64,000 bases of DNA. Source: Rhizorhapis suberifaciens (lineage in GTDB: Bacteria; Pseudomonadota; Alphaproteobacteria; Sphingomonadales; Sphingomonadaceae). The notes beneath the pieces are model-generated. The model made no database searches and was not told the DNA's origin. It saw only the letters and a list, made by a program, of their open reading frames with translations. Of the stretch, positions 18,060-26,938 are shown in pieces (the first letter of the stretch is position 1; every line of letters starts with the position of its first letter). Where the stretch lies: NCBI RefSeq assembly GCF_014200045.1, contig NZ_JACHOV010000005.1, positions 124,001-188,000 on the forward strand, given 5' to 3'. The translations under genes and the position numbers were made by a program.

Positions 18060-20174
18060 TCACGATGCGGATGATTTGCCATCACCGACGTCGTCACGCG
18101 GCTTGCCCTTTTTGGTGCGCTGCGCCACCGCGCGCGCGCCGGAGAGCACCGGACCGCAAGCGGCGGCCTTGGCGTCGCCTATGTCCACGAAAGCAAGGAT
18201 GCCGGCCAGCGGGCTCGCCACGGCGGCAAGACCCAGACCCGCCCCTGCCCTGGTCAACAACTCACCACTGATCACATTGACCTTGGGCTCCGCAAAATGA
18301 CCGGCAAGGCCAATGGGCGATTGGGCCGAAAACAAACTGAACTTCTTGCTGTCTGCCCGCACGGCAAGATCGATCCGCTCGTCACGTAGACTGATGGCCC
18401 CATGGCCCAGCACCACGTTCTTCGACGTATCGATGAGGATCGGGTCGGCCGATGCAACGCCATTTCGAACAGTGAAGGCGATAAGCCCGCAATTGATGCT
18501 GACCGGTTTCTTCAGCTTCTTTTCAAACATTTTTTGGACGAAGGTGCCGACATCCAGCTCCGACAGTTCCGCATTGCGCGTCCACAGCGTACCGGCAGGT
18601 ATGATGACGGCAATCCGGCCATTGGAACTGGCGAGCGACTTTCGAACTGAATCCCCAAGGCCGGCAAGCTGCACCCTGGCCTTCATCAGGCCCGATGTGC
18701 CCGACTGTTCGACGCCCCATCCGGCCAGCAGGCGTCCCATCGGCGTAGGCGACAGGCGGATATCGTAGCTAGTCCTGACCGGCTGGTTCCGCGCATTGAT
18801 CTCTATATCCGAAGACAGGAAACCGCCCGCAAGATCAAAGGTAAGCGGCGATAGCGTCAGCAGGCTCCGATCGAGCTTCAGCGTCATTCCTATATTGGTG
18901 ATGGGAAAGCTTTCGGCCCGCACGCGCGCCACACTATATTTCACATCAGCGTCAAAGCGCTTCAAAGCCTCCACGCGGAGCGGCGCATCCGGCAGCACTC
19001 TGGGTGTGCCACCCACGACCTCAATGGCGCCCGAACCGCCCTGAGCATCCAATTTCTGTGGATTATAGCCAATGAAGGGACCGATATCGACGATGTCCAC
19101 AACCCTGCTCGTCAAATCAGCGCCAAGGTGAAGTCGATCCTCCGGCATGGAAATGACGAGCCGTCCCGCCAGGTCGCTATCGCCGAACCGGCCGCGAAGA
19201 CGGGTAAAGCGCCACTCATCGCCCGATTTGGTGAGATTGGAATTGATCCGATATTGTCGGGTGTCGGGTATCGCCACTCCCAGGAAGTCGAATAGCTGGC
19301 TTAGATTGGCCCCTCTTGCCTGCATGCGAAGATCAGCGCCCTCCACCTCGGTTGCGCCAGGCAGCGTCCCTGACACTTCGATGCGGGTAGCTCCCGACTG
19401 CGCCTGAAGCGCAAGCTGATTAACGCCGCCAGCTATTGTTTCATTTGGCGACATCAGCCCGCCCGAAACGGTGAAGGGCCGTCCCCGAATGCCACCATTG
19501 CCGGAAAAGCGGACGTCATTTTCAAACTGGGTATTACGCGCCCGGACCGTGTCTATCCCGACATTGACATGAAATTGCAGCGCAGGATTGGCGTAACGCA
19601 ATTCCGTTCCGGCAACCAGGGCACGCCTGATGATCGGCAGGTCGAGCGGTTTCGCAGGCTGTTTTGGGTCACCAAATGTCCATGTGTTGCGTTCCCCGTC
19701 CGCCGACCATTCCAGATCAGCGTCGCCCTTTACCATTCGAAGCCAGTTGATCCGCCAATCCGGCGTCAGTAGCGAGAAAGTCGCAACCCGCGCTTCGACC
19801 AGATCGGCCTTGAACAAATGTTCGCGGCTGGCCCATTTCGGGTTTTCGATGGTGATCTTTTCGGCCAGGAATTTGATGTTGATAGGATTGAAATAGAGTT
19901 GGAAATCGCCTCCAACCTCTACCTTGCGCTCCAGGTTTGAGGTGGCGATCCGTTCGAAGGGCCCCTTCAGGAAGCGACCCTTGGTGATGTACAGGATTGC
20001 CCAGGCGGCGAACAAAATGCCGATAACCCAAGCTAAAATCTTGAGCGGCAACGGCATATGCCACCTGCGCCGGAGAGCCTCAGAAGGCGGCTCCTCTGGC
20101 CCAGGCGGTGAATAGGCGGGTCCTTCCCTTTGCTGTTCTAGCGATGGACCCTCGGGAGGGATGTGCCTGTCCAT
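18060..20174 (-). CDS. AsmA family envelope protein
   Basis: 704 aa. A Pro/Glu-rich cytoplasmic N-terminus of about 38 residues, one transmembrane helix (LKILAWVIGILFAAWAILYI, residues 44-63), then a large periplasmic domain of the AsmA type. The family has an elongated beta structure related to lipid-transfer proteins and affects outer-membrane lipid homeostasis. The FQLYFNPINIKFLAEKITIEN segment and the late ISLRDERIDLAVRADSKKFSL segment, followed by the Pro-containing end, are characteristic. Length is typical of the shorter bacterial members. The short charged ORF downstream probably shares its transcript. Confidence 0.88.
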   Translation of the reverse strand: MDRHIPPEGPSLEQQREGPAYSPPGPEEPPSEALRRRWHMPLPLKILAWVIGILFAAWAILYITKGRFLKGPFERIATSNLERKVEVGGDFQLYFNPINIKFLAEKITIENPKWASREHLFKADLVEARVATFSLLTPDWRINWLRMVKGDADLEWSADGERNTWTFGDPKQPAKPLDLPIIRRALVAGTELRYANPALQFHVNVGIDTVRARNTQFENDVRFSGNGGIRGRPFTVSGGLMSPNETIAGGVNQLALQAQSGATRIEVSGTLPGATEVEGADLRMQARGANLSQLFDFLGVAIPDTRQYRINSNLTKSGDEWRFTRLRGRFGDSDLAGRLVISMPEDRLHLGADLTSRVVDIVDIGPFIGYNPQKLDAQGGSGAIEVVGGTPRVLPDAPLRVEALKRFDADVKYSVARVRAESFPITNIGMTLKLDRSLLTLSPLTFDLAGGFLSSDIEINARNQPVRTSYDIRLSPTPMGRLLAGWGVEQSGTSGLMKARVQLAGLGDSVRKSLASSNGRIAVIIPAGTLWTRNAELSELDVGTFVQKMFEKKLKKPVSINCGLIAFTVRNGVASADPILIDTSKNVVLGHGAISLRDERIDLAVRADSKKFSLFSAQSPIGLAGHFAEPKVNVISGELLTRAGAGLGLAAVASPLAGILAFVDIGDAKAAACGPVLSGARAVAQRTKKGKPRDDVGDGKSSAS

Positions 20175-20230
20175 TTCGGCACTACCAACGATCAGGTAGC
20201 GACAAGGCTCCCAAAAAGGCCAGGTCCGTG

Positions 20231-20884
20231 TCAGCCGATCGTCTGGCCGGTCTTTTCCCAGTCCGCCAAAAAGGCCGCAATGCCCTTTTCCGTCAGGACA
20301 TGGTTGAAAAGCGACTTGATCACCGATGGCGGCATCGTGGCAACATCTGCGCCGATCTTTGCCGATTGCAACACATGGATGGGGTGGCGAACCGAGGCCA
20401 CGAGGATCTCCGTATTGAAATCATAATTGTCGTAGATGAGGCGGATGTCCTCGATCAACTGCATGCCGTCAAAGCCATTATCGTCATGACGGCCCACAAA
20501 GGGTGAAATGAAGCTGGCGCCCGCTTTTGCGGCCAGCAGCGCCTGGTTGGCGGAAAAGCAAAGCGTCACATTCACCATGCAACCGTCACTGCTGAGCGCC
20601 TTGCAGGTTTTAAGGCCGTCGATGGTGAGCGGCACCTTGATCGCCACATTGTCCGCAATCTTACGCAGGACCGCCGCTTCCCGCATCATGCTTTCATGGT
20701 CGAGCGCGACCACTTCGGCGGACACCGGACCGTCGACGATCCCGCAAATCTCCTCGACCACCTCAAGGAACTTGCGGCCCGATTTGTGGATCAGGGAGGG
20801 GTTGGTCGTGACACCGTCCAGCAGGCCGGTCGCGGCAAGTTCCCGGATGTCGTTGATGTCCGCGGTGTCGACAAAGAATTTCAT
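20231..20884 (-). CDS. Transaldolase / fructose-6-phosphate aldolase family protein
   Basis: 217 aa, the short TalC/FSA form of the family. [16 protein letters not shown] at the N-terminus, [10 protein letters not shown] near residue 24, NVAIKVPLT with the Schiff-base Lys near residue 85, and [11 protein letters not shown] near residue 135 are all present. Short members act either as transaldolase in the pentose phosphate pathway or as fructose-6-phosphate aldolase; sequence inspection does not separate them safely. The start is the ATG at 20882-20884; upstream in-frame codons overlap the divergent priA region. Confidence 0.9.
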   Translation of the reverse strand: MKFFVDTADINDIRELAATGLLDGVTTNPSLIHKSGRKFLEVVEEICGIVDGPVSAEVVALDHESMMREAAVLRKIADNVAIKVPLTIDGLKTCKALSSDGCMVNVTLCFSANQALLAAKAGASFISPFVGRHDDNGFDGMQLIEDIRLIYDNYDFNTEILVASVRHPIHVLQSAKIGADVATMPPSVIKSLFNHVLTEKGIAAFLADWEKTGQTIG

Positions 20885-20987
20885 GGATATGCCCTTCATG
20901 GCAGGATGATTCGTGCGCCCGTCTATAGCGCTGGCAAAGCCTACGGGTAAGTCTTCCGTCTCATTCGAGCACAGGCTAGGGAAGGCA

Positions 20988-23153
20988 ATGACTCGCGTCC
21001 GCGTCCTTCTTCTCAACGCTGCACTGGGACCGCTAGACTATCGCGTTCCGCACGGCATGGACGTGGAGCATGGCAGCATCGTCATTGCTCCCCTGGGTCC
21101 CCGCCAGATTGTTGGCGTGGTTTGGGAAGATGAGCGCTTTCAGGTGGAAAGCGTGGGCGACAACCGGCTCCGCCCGCTGCTCCAATTGCCCGAAGCTCCG
21201 CCGCTGCGGGCGCCGTTGAGGCGACTGATCGAATGGACTGCGGACTATTATCTCGCTCCCCCGGCGGCAGTGCTCAGAATGGCTCTGTCATCGTCCGCGG
21301 CACTGGAGGGTGGCCGCACGGTTTTGGAATATCGCGCCACCGGAACTTCTCCAGAAAGGCTCACGGAAAAGCGGGCTCAAGCGCTGGATCGCATTGGTTC
21401 GCGTCAGGGGCTGGTGCGGGAACTGGCGATTGTCGCCGGGGTATCAGACGCCGTGATCCGCGGGTTGATCAAGGCAGGAGCGCTTGAACCGGTGGAAGTG
21501 AGCGTCGACACTCCCTTTCCTCGCCCTGACCCCGATTTCGCTCCGCCGGAACTCAGCGATGAGCAAGAGGCGGCGGCAAGCGAACTGGTCCATGCCGTGC
21601 GAGGCGAGGATTTCCAGCCTTTCCTGCTTGATGGCGTCACAGGATCGGGCAAGACCGAGGTTTATTTCGAAGCAATTGCAGCGGCGCTGCAGATGGACCG
21701 GCAGATCTTGGTCCTCCTTCCTGAAATTGCCCTTACCGAGCCCTTTCTGCAGCGCTTTGAAAAGCGCTTTGGCGTGCCGCCCGTGGCGTGGCACAGCGGA
21801 CTTCGCCAATCGGAGCGGCGTCGCGCCTGGCGCGCGGTCGCCAGCGGCCAGGCCAAGGTCGTGGTCGGGGCCCGTTCAGCGCTCTTCCTGCCCTATGCCA
21901 AGCTTGGCCTCATCGTCGTCGATGAAGCGCATGAAACCAGTTTCAAGCAGGAAGACGGTGTCCATTACCACGCTCGCGATGTGGCGGTGATGCGAGGCCT
22001 GCTTGAAAAATGCCCTGTCATTTTGGCTTCGGCCACGCCGGCAATTGAAACGCGCCAGCAGGTGGCGCTGGGTCGTTACCGTGAAATCAAGCTGCCTGCC
22101 CGTTTTGGCGGCGCGGAAATGCCCGCGATCGAAGCCATCGACCTTACCCGCGACCCGCCGGAACGGGGGCGCTGGATAGCGCCGAAACTTGTTCGCTCCA
22201 TGGACGAGACGCTGGCAAAAGGCGAACAGGCCCTCCTGTTCCTCAATCGCCGAGGCTATGCGCCGCTCACCCTCTGCCGCCATTGTGGATATCGCTTCCA
22301 ATGCCCCAATTGCACCGCCTGGATGATCGAGCATCGGCTCACCCGTCGCCTCGCCTGCCATCATTGCGGTCATGTCATCCCCACCCCCCGCGCGTGCCCC
22401 GAATGCAAAGAGGAAGATGCGCTGGTCGCTTGCGGCCCAGGTGTCGAACGCATAGCGGATGAAGTGAACCAACTCTTTCCGCAGGCCCGGACCGCCATCG
22501 TCACCTCCGACACACTTTGGTCTCCCGCGAAGGCAGCCGAGTTCGTCCGTTCGATGGACGCGGGGGAGATCGACATCATCATTGGCACGCAACTGGTCAC
22601 CAAGGGCTATCACTTTCCCGATCTGACTTTGGTGGGCGTGATCGACGCGGACCTGGGCCTGGAGGGCGGCGACCTTCGCGCCTCGGAACGTACCTTTCAA
22701 CAGATCGTGCAGGTTTCCGGGCGCGCCGGGCGGGGTGAAAAGCCGGGGCGGGTCTTTATCCAGACTCGCGAGGCGGGCCACCCCGTGATCAAGGCGCTGG
22801 TGAAGGGGAATGCGGAAGGCTTTTATGCAGCGGAAACAGAAAGCCGCCGCCGGGCACATGCTCCGCCCTTCGGACGTTTCGCCGCAATCATCATATCGTC
22901 GGAAAAGGCCGAGGATGCGCAGGAGATCGCTCGCCTCATCGGGCGTACGGCGCCGGAGGTCGAGGGAATGTCCGTCTATGGCCCCGCCCCAGCCCCACTT
23001 GCAATGCTGCGCGGCCGCCACAGACATCGTCTCCTGATCCACGCAAAACGAACGCTGGACGTGCAGGACGTGATACGCGAATGGCTGGGCGGCCTTAGCT
23101 GGACCGCCAGCACAAGAGTGAGCGTGGACGTGGACCCATACAGCTTCCTATGA
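20988..23153 (+). CDS. priA: Primosomal replication protein N' (PriA helicase)
   Basis: 721 aa superfamily 2 helicase that reloads the replisome at stalled forks. Order: N-terminal 3'-DNA-binding domain, Walker [13 protein letters not shown], Walker B VVDEAHE, zinc cysteines in [13 protein letters not shown] and later CHHCGH...CPECKE, then helicase motifs [13 protein letters not shown] and VSGRAGRG. The ATG at 20988 has AGGGAAGG in front of it, so the longer frame from 20913 is not used. The 3' end overlaps the next small gene as ATGA. Confidence 0.95.
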   Translation: MTRVRVLLLNAALGPLDYRVPHGMDVEHGSIVIAPLGPRQIVGVVWEDERFQVESVGDNRLRPLLQLPEAPPLRAPLRRLIEWTADYYLAPPAAVLRMALSSSAALEGGRTVLEYRATGTSPERLTEKRAQALDRIGSRQGLVRELAIVAGVSDAVIRGLIKAGALEPVEVSVDTPFPRPDPDFAPPELSDEQEAAASELVHAVRGEDFQPFLLDGVTGSGKTEVYFEAIAAALQMDRQILVLLPEIALTEPFLQRFEKRFGVPPVAWHSGLRQSERRRAWRAVASGQAKVVVGARSALFLPYAKLGLIVVDEAHETSFKQEDGVHYHARDVAVMRGLLEKCPVILASATPAIETRQQVALGRYREIKLPARFGGAEMPAIEAIDLTRDPPERGRWIAPKLVRSMDETLAKGEQALLFLNRRGYAPLTLCRHCGYRFQCPNCTAWMIEHRLTRRLACHHCGHVIPTPRACPECKEEDALVACGPGVERIADEVNQLFPQARTAIVTSDTLWSPAKAAEFVRSMDAGEIDIIIGTQLVTKGYHFPDLTLVGVIDADLGLEGGDLRASERTFQQIVQVSGRAGRGEKPGRVFIQTREAGHPVIKALVKGNAEGFYAAETESRRRAHAPPFGRFAAIIISSEKAEDAQEIARLIGRTAPEVEGMSVYGPAPAPLAMLRGRHRHRLLIHAKRTLDVQDVIREWLGGLSWTASTRVSVDVDPYSFL

Positions 23154-23323
23154 TCGAATCGCCTTGCAACCGCATCTGCACCATGGACGAACGCACTGGC
23201 TGGTGCCTTGGCTGCTGGCGCACGATCGACGAGATCGTCGAATGGGGTTCCGCCACCGAGAAACGAAAGCGGGAGATTCTAGAACTTCTGGAGGAACGGA
23301 AATTAGCCGGTCGAAAAGGTTGA
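23150..23323 (+). CDS. DUF1289 family small protein
   Basis: 57 aa, starting [14 protein letters not shown] and containing GWCLGCWRTIDEI. The four cysteines (CxxxC and CxxC) are the family hallmark and suggest a bound metal. The start overlaps the priA stop as ATGA, so translation is probably coupled. Function is unknown. Short length would let it escape a 60-residue ORF cutoff. Confidence 0.85.
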   Translation: MIESPCNRICTMDERTGWCLGCWRTIDEIVEWGSATEKRKREILELLEERKLAGRKG

Positions 23324-23343
23324 AAGGCGTGCAAGTGACGCAT

Positions 23344-23370
23344 CGTCATTCCCGCAAAGGCGGGATGACG
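23344..23370. repeat. Extragenic palindrome of the CGTCATTCCCGC type
   Basis: Inverted repeat CGTCAT-T-CCCGC / GCGGG-ATGACG with an AAAG loop. Similar palindromes are scattered between genes in sphingomonads and other proteobacteria. It may also fold as a transcription stop after the DUF1289 gene, but no T-tract follows. This is the only copy seen in the window. Confidence 0.6.
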
Positions 23371-23396
23371 GTGTAAAGGGTGGCAGCCCCCTCCCA

Positions 23397-23426
23397 CTGG
23401 CATTCCCCGTCCCATTGTCCTATATC
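23397..23426 (+). promoter_or_regulatory. Candidate promoter of rnpB
   Basis: TATATC at 23421-23426 lies 6 bases before the inferred 5' end of RNase P RNA. CTGGCA at 23397-23402 is a possible -35 with an 18-base spacer. Confidence 0.4.
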
Positions 23427-23432
23427 CGCCCT

Positions 23433-23827
23433 GCCAGAGGGTTGGGCGGTCGCCGGCATGGTTTGCCATGCGGGAGGAAAGTCCGGGCTCCACGAAACAA
23501 CGGTGCCGGATAACGTCCGGCGGGGGTGACCCCAGGGAAAGTGCAACAGAGAGCAGGTCGCCCAGTCTTTATGGCTAAGGCTTCGGCCAGGCGAAGGTGA
23601 AAGGGTGCGGTAAAAGCGCACCGCGGCCCCAGCAATGGGGACGGCATGGTAAACCCCACCGGGAGCAAAACCGAATAGGGGCGGCGCGGAGGTTTACGCT
23701 TCCTAGGCCAGTTTCGGCCGAGATCGCCCGGGTTGGTTGCTTGAGCCGCGCAGCAATGCACGGCCTAGAGGAATGGCCGCACAGTCCCGTAAGGGATGGA
23801 CAGAACCCGGCTTACAGACCCTCTGGC
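23433..23827 (+). ncRNA. rnpB: RNase P RNA, bacterial class A
   Basis: Catalytic RNA that matures the 5' ends of tRNAs. The conserved core GAGGAAAGTCCGGGCTCC is at about 23474-23491 and AACAGAGAG at about 23545. A GGTGCGGTAAAAGCGCACCG element lies in the middle, and the 3' ACAGAACCCGGCTTACAG ends the core. P1 is formed by GCCAGAGGG at the 5' end and CCCTCTGGC at 23819-23827. Length of about 395 nt fits class A. Ends are set by the P1 stem and could be off by a few bases. Confidence 0.95.
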
Positions 23828-23886
23828 GATTTTCCTCAACTGCCCTTCTGGTTTTGGAAGGGCGATGCCGTTACATTGAAAGAACT

Positions 23887-24423
23887 ATGGCACGATCGAC
23901 GCGATCCAATGACTGGGGATTTCCCCGCTGGCGGGGCTATGGCTCATCGCGCGAGGCGGAGCAGGTCCGCCTCTGCGACCGTTACGGCTGTGATGAGGCA
24001 GGAAAATGCCCGGCGCCCAAGTCGCCCAACAGCCCCGAGCGCTGGTATTTTTGCGCAAATCATGCAGCCGAATACAACCGTAATTGGGACTATTTTCAGG
24101 GCCTCGACGCCGAGGAAGCAGCCAAGCGTGAAGCCGATGAGCGCCGTGACGCAGGCGGCTTTCGCGATAGCGCCTTCTATGGTTGGGGAGGCCCCGGCGA
24201 TGGCACGCGTTCACGCGACGAAATGCGTGCGCTCGACGTGTTGGAGCTGGAAAGTGACGCCAGCTTCGAAGCGGTCAAGAAAAGCTGGCGGCGGCTCGCA
24301 AAGGAAAATCACCCCGACGTAAAGCCGGGCGATGCTGAAGCCGCGATCCGATTCCAGGCCATTCAGGCTGCCTATGAGGTCCTGAAAACGGCCGAGGACC
24401 GTCGCGAGTGGCGGCCGGATTGA
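23887..24423 (+). CDS. DnaJ-domain protein with N-terminal Cys cluster
   Basis: 178 aa. A J-domain occupies roughly the last 65 residues: LDVLELESDASFEAVKKSW, RLAKENHPDVKPG with the HPD tripeptide that stimulates DnaK, and FQAIQAAYEVLK. The N-terminal part holds LCDRYGCDEAGKCPAPK and WYFCANHAAEYN, a set of Cys and His that could bind a metal. It lacks the Gly/Phe and CxxCxGxG zinc domains of DnaJ, so it is a type III J-protein. The gene lies just downstream of rnpB and overlaps the next gene. Confidence 0.85.
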   Translation: MARSTRSNDWGFPRWRGYGSSREAEQVRLCDRYGCDEAGKCPAPKSPNSPERWYFCANHAAEYNRNWDYFQGLDAEEAAKREADERRDAGGFRDSAFYGWGGPGDGTRSRDEMRALDVLELESDASFEAVKKSWRRLAKENHPDVKPGDAEAAIRFQAIQAAYEVLKTAEDRREWRPD

Positions 24424-24716
24424 CAAAGAGAATCAGATCCAACTGGCGCAGCGCCATTCTTGTTTGCCGCAAATGCTCAAAAAAGGTCGGCGGCGGTTTC
24501 GGCGCTGACGGTGACACAGCTTTGGCGAAGGCGCTAAGAAAGCACCTCCACCTGAAAAAGGGACGAAAGGCCGCCGCAGGGATCGTGGAGGTCGGCTGCC
24601 TTGGCGTTTGTCCAAAAGGCGCCGTGACCTTGGTAAACGGCCACGCCAGCCGAGAGTGGTTGCTGGTGCGACCGGGCACGGATCTGAATCAAATTGTGAA
24701 CGAAATAGGCCTTTAG
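24408..24716 (+). CDS. Thioredoxin-like [2Fe-2S] ferredoxin domain protein
   Basis: About 102 aa. VCRKCSKKVGGG and, 45 residues later, VGCLGVCPKGAVTLVNG give the four cysteines of a thioredoxin-fold [2Fe-2S] ferredoxin. The related proteins are usually called (2Fe-2S) ferredoxin domain-containing or cobalamin-biosynthesis-like; partner unknown. Two starts are possible: the GTG at 24408 inside the DnaJ-like gene, or a TTG at 24420 overlapping its stop as TTGA. Translational coupling with the J-protein is likely in either case. Confidence 0.8.
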   Translation: MAAGLTKRIRSNWRSAILVCRKCSKKVGGGFGADGDTALAKALRKHLHLKKGRKAAAGIVEVGCLGVCPKGAVTLVNGHASREWLLVRPGTDLNQIVNEIGL

Positions 24717-24748
24717 AACATAAGCTTATTCAATGAACCGTTCACATT

Positions 24749-24789
24749 GGCTTCAGCGCGCGACCGCTCCGCAGCAGCGAACTGAAGCC
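24749..24789. repeat. Inverted repeat with 25-base loop
   Basis: GGCTTCAG at 24749-24756 pairs with CTGAAGCC at 24782-24789. It has no T-tract and its role is unclear. Confidence 0.35.
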
Positions 24790-24855
24790 GTCCCTATCGA
24801 CTTCATGGTCGTGCCTGACCCGCCAAGAACGGCGAAAACAATCCGATATCGCGGA

Positions 24856-24875
24856 CCATTAAAAATTTTTAATGG
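24856..24875. promoter_or_regulatory. Perfect 20-bp AT-rich palindrome
   Basis: CCATTAAAAA followed by its exact inverse complement, extendable to GGxCC on both sides with one mismatch. It stands between the ferredoxin-like gene and the patatin gene. It resembles an operator rather than a terminator because it is symmetric and lacks a GC-rich stem. The regulator is not known. Confidence 0.45.
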
Positions 24876-24939
24876 ACCAATCCTGACCACTTCGCGCTGC
24901 CGTAACGTCAAACCGCCCCGATGAACCGATCGCCGCCCA

Positions 24940-24979
24940 TTGGCCTTTGCCCAATCCTTGGTATATTGCAGCGCAATAT
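24940..24979 (+). promoter_or_regulatory. Candidate promoter and operator of the patatin/bdhA operon
   Basis: TTGGCC (24940-24945), a 16-base spacer and TATATT (24962-24967) form a plausible promoter. A perfect inverted repeat ATATTGC-AGC-GCAATAT (24963-24979) covers the -10 and reaches the ATG at 24978. The TTGC/GCAA core is like operators of the polyhydroxybutyrate regulator PhaR, which fits a downstream hydroxybutyrate dehydrogenase. Confidence 0.45.
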
Positions 24980-26156
24980 GGAACAGCCTGTGAAAAAGCC
25001 TCGACGCGCGGCTCATGCGCCATTGCCCTTGCCCGATCAGGTGGCTCTGGTGCTGCAGGGCGGCGGCGCTCTGGGCTCCTATCAGGCGGGCGTCTATGAG
25101 GCGCTGCATGAGCGCTTGATTGAGGTCGATTGGGTTGCGGGCATTTCCATCGGCGCGGTGAACGCTGCGATTATCGCCGGCAATCCTCCCGAAAAGCGGG
25201 TCGGACAGCTCCGGCGCTTCTGGGAAATGGTCAGCGGCGGACTTCCCAATTTCTACCTGCCCCGCGATGAGGGCATAAGAGAGGCGGCCCATATGGCGGC
25301 CGCTGCGGCGGTGACGGCTTTTGGAGTGCCGGGCTTCTTCCGGCCCTATTTCATCCCGCCGTTTCTGGCTCCCCATGGCAGCATGAACGCCATCAGCTAC
25401 TATGATACCACGCCCTTGTTGAACACTTTGAATGAACTGGTGGATTGGGAGCTGGTGAATCACGGACCCATCCGGCTGTCGGTCGGTGCGGTCAACATCG
25501 TCACCGGGAATCTGGTTTATTTTGACAATCATGACCCGCACTGGTGCGGCAAAATCGGTCCCATGCACATCATGGCGTCGGGCGCGCTGCCACCCGGCCT
25601 GCCGCCTGTTGAGATAGATGGCCAATATTATTGGGATGGCGGCATAGTGAGCAACACGCCGCTTTCCCATGTGCTGGACCATATGATGGGCGATGCGCTG
25701 CTGTTCCAGGTCGATCTTTTTCCTGCTGAAGGGCTGATGCCGAAGCAACTGACCGACGTCTGGTCGCGGCAAAAAGACATACAGTACAGCAGCCGCACGC
25801 GTCAGGTGACCGACAATTTCCTTCGCCGTCATCGCGAACATGGCTTGATCCGCAAGCTCATACGCAAACTGCCGTCTGAACTCAGGGACGATCCGGTGGC
25901 CAAGGAGTTGGAGGAACTCAATCATTGCGGGGCCGTTAACATCGTTCACCTGATCTACCGCAGTCATGCATGGGAGAGCGGCGCGCGCGATTTTGAATTT
26001 TCCCGGGCGACAATGGTCGATCATTGGGCGCAGGGGGGTGAAGCGGTGGATGGCGTAATGTGCAAGGGCGATCTGATCGCGCAGAATATCGTCAATGGCA
26101 AATCATCGGCTTTCGACCTCGATCGACCGGATCATCTCAAGGAGAAAAAAGCATGA
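24978..26156 (+). CDS. Patatin-like phospholipase family protein
   Basis: About 392 aa lipid acyl hydrolase. LVLQGGGALGSYQAG gives the oxyanion-hole GGG motif, AGISIGAVNAAI holds the nucleophile Ser in GxSxG, and YYWDGGIVSNTPL supplies the catalytic Asp. The last 150 residues fit the C-terminal domain often found in such proteins (DUF3734 type). It overlaps bdhA by ATGA, so the two are one operon. Patatin homologues beside hydroxybutyrate dehydrogenase genes hint at a link to polyhydroxybutyrate or acyl-ester turnover; the substrate is not shown. An alternative start is the ATG at 24921; neither start has a clear ribosome site. Confidence 0.85.
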   Translation: MEQPVKKPRRAAHAPLPLPDQVALVLQGGGALGSYQAGVYEALHERLIEVDWVAGISIGAVNAAIIAGNPPEKRVGQLRRFWEMVSGGLPNFYLPRDEGIREAAHMAAAAAVTAFGVPGFFRPYFIPPFLAPHGSMNAISYYDTTPLLNTLNELVDWELVNHGPIRLSVGAVNIVTGNLVYFDNHDPHWCGKIGPMHIMASGALPPGLPPVEIDGQYYWDGGIVSNTPLSHVLDHMMGDALLFQVDLFPAEGLMPKQLTDVWSRQKDIQYSSRTRQVTDNFLRRHREHGLIRKLIRKLPSELRDDPVAKELEELNHCGAVNIVHLIYRSHAWESGARDFEFSRATMVDHWAQGGEAVDGVMCKGDLIAQNIVNGKSSAFDLDRPDHLKEKKA

Positions 26157-26938
26157 TTTTAAAGGGTAGGACGGCTCTGATCACCGGTTCCACCTCCGGC
26201 ATCGGCCTTGCTTACGCCAAAGCCCTCGCCGGCGAAGGTGCCAATGTCGTAATCAACGGCTTTGGCGATGTCGATGCCATAGAGGCCGAGCGCAAGGGGC
26301 TGGAGGCGTTAAGTGGAGGCAAAGCGCTCTACAGCAACGCCGATCTCACCAAGGTGGATGCCATTGAACAAATGATGGCCGCCGCCGGGGAAGCCTTTGG
26401 CGGCGTTGACATCCTCATCAATAACGCCGGAATGCAGCACGTCGCGCCGGTGGAGGAATTCCCGCTCGACAAATGGGACCTCATTATCGCCCTCAACCTC
26501 AATGCCGCTTTCCACACCACCAGGCTGGCCCTTCCCTATATGAAGCAAAAGAAGTGGGGGCGGATCATTCAAACGGCATCGGCGCATTCCCTCACAGCCT
26601 CCCCGTTTAAATCTGCCTATGTGACGGCCAAGCACGGCCTTGCGGGCTTTACGAAAACCGTAGCGCTTGAAACCGCCACATTCGGCATTACCGCCAATTG
26701 CATAAGTCCTGGCTATGTCTGGACGCCGCTGGTGGAAAATCAGATTCCCGACACGATGAAGGCGCGGAACCTGACGCGTGAGCAAGTGATGAACGACGTG
26801 CTGCTCGCGGGTCAGCCGACCAAGCAATTCGTGACCGTGGAGCAGGTCGCCGCCATGGCGCTGTTCTTGTGTCGCGATGAAGCAAGCAACATCACCGGCG
26901 CCAACATCTCCATCGATGGAGGTTGGACCGCGCAATGA
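26153..26938 (+). CDS. 3-hydroxybutyrate dehydrogenase (SDR family)
   Basis: 261 aa NAD-dependent short-chain dehydrogenase converting 3-hydroxybutyrate to acetoacetate. Motifs: ALITGSTSGIGLAYAKAL (cofactor), NNAGMQHVAP, the catalytic SAHSLTASPFKSAYVTAKHG with Ser, Tyr and Lys, and the C-terminal ANISIDGGWTAQ ending that is typical of this enzyme. AAGGAG precedes the ATG, which overlaps the patatin stop. The next gene overlaps its stop as ATGA. Confidence 0.9.
   Translation: MILKGRTALITGSTSGIGLAYAKALAGEGANVVINGFGDVDAIEAERKGLEALSGGKALYSNADLTKVDAIEQMMAAAGEAFGGVDILINNAGMQHVAPVEEFPLDKWDLIIALNLNAAFHTTRLALPYMKQKKWGRIIQTASAHSLTASPFKSAYVTAKHGLAGFTKTVALETATFGITANCISPGYVWTPLVENQIPDTMKARNLTREQVMNDVLLAGQPTKQFVTVEQVAAMALFLCRDEASNITGANISIDGGWTAQ

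Noticed and set aside
21876-23042. 388-aa minus-strand frame inside priA
   Set aside because: Antisense to a highly conserved helicase and with no domain I recognise; a high-GC shadow.
24753-26024. 423-aa minus-strand frame across the patatin gene
   Set aside because: Antisense to a gene with intact catalytic motifs; part of it only mirrors the palindrome at 24856.
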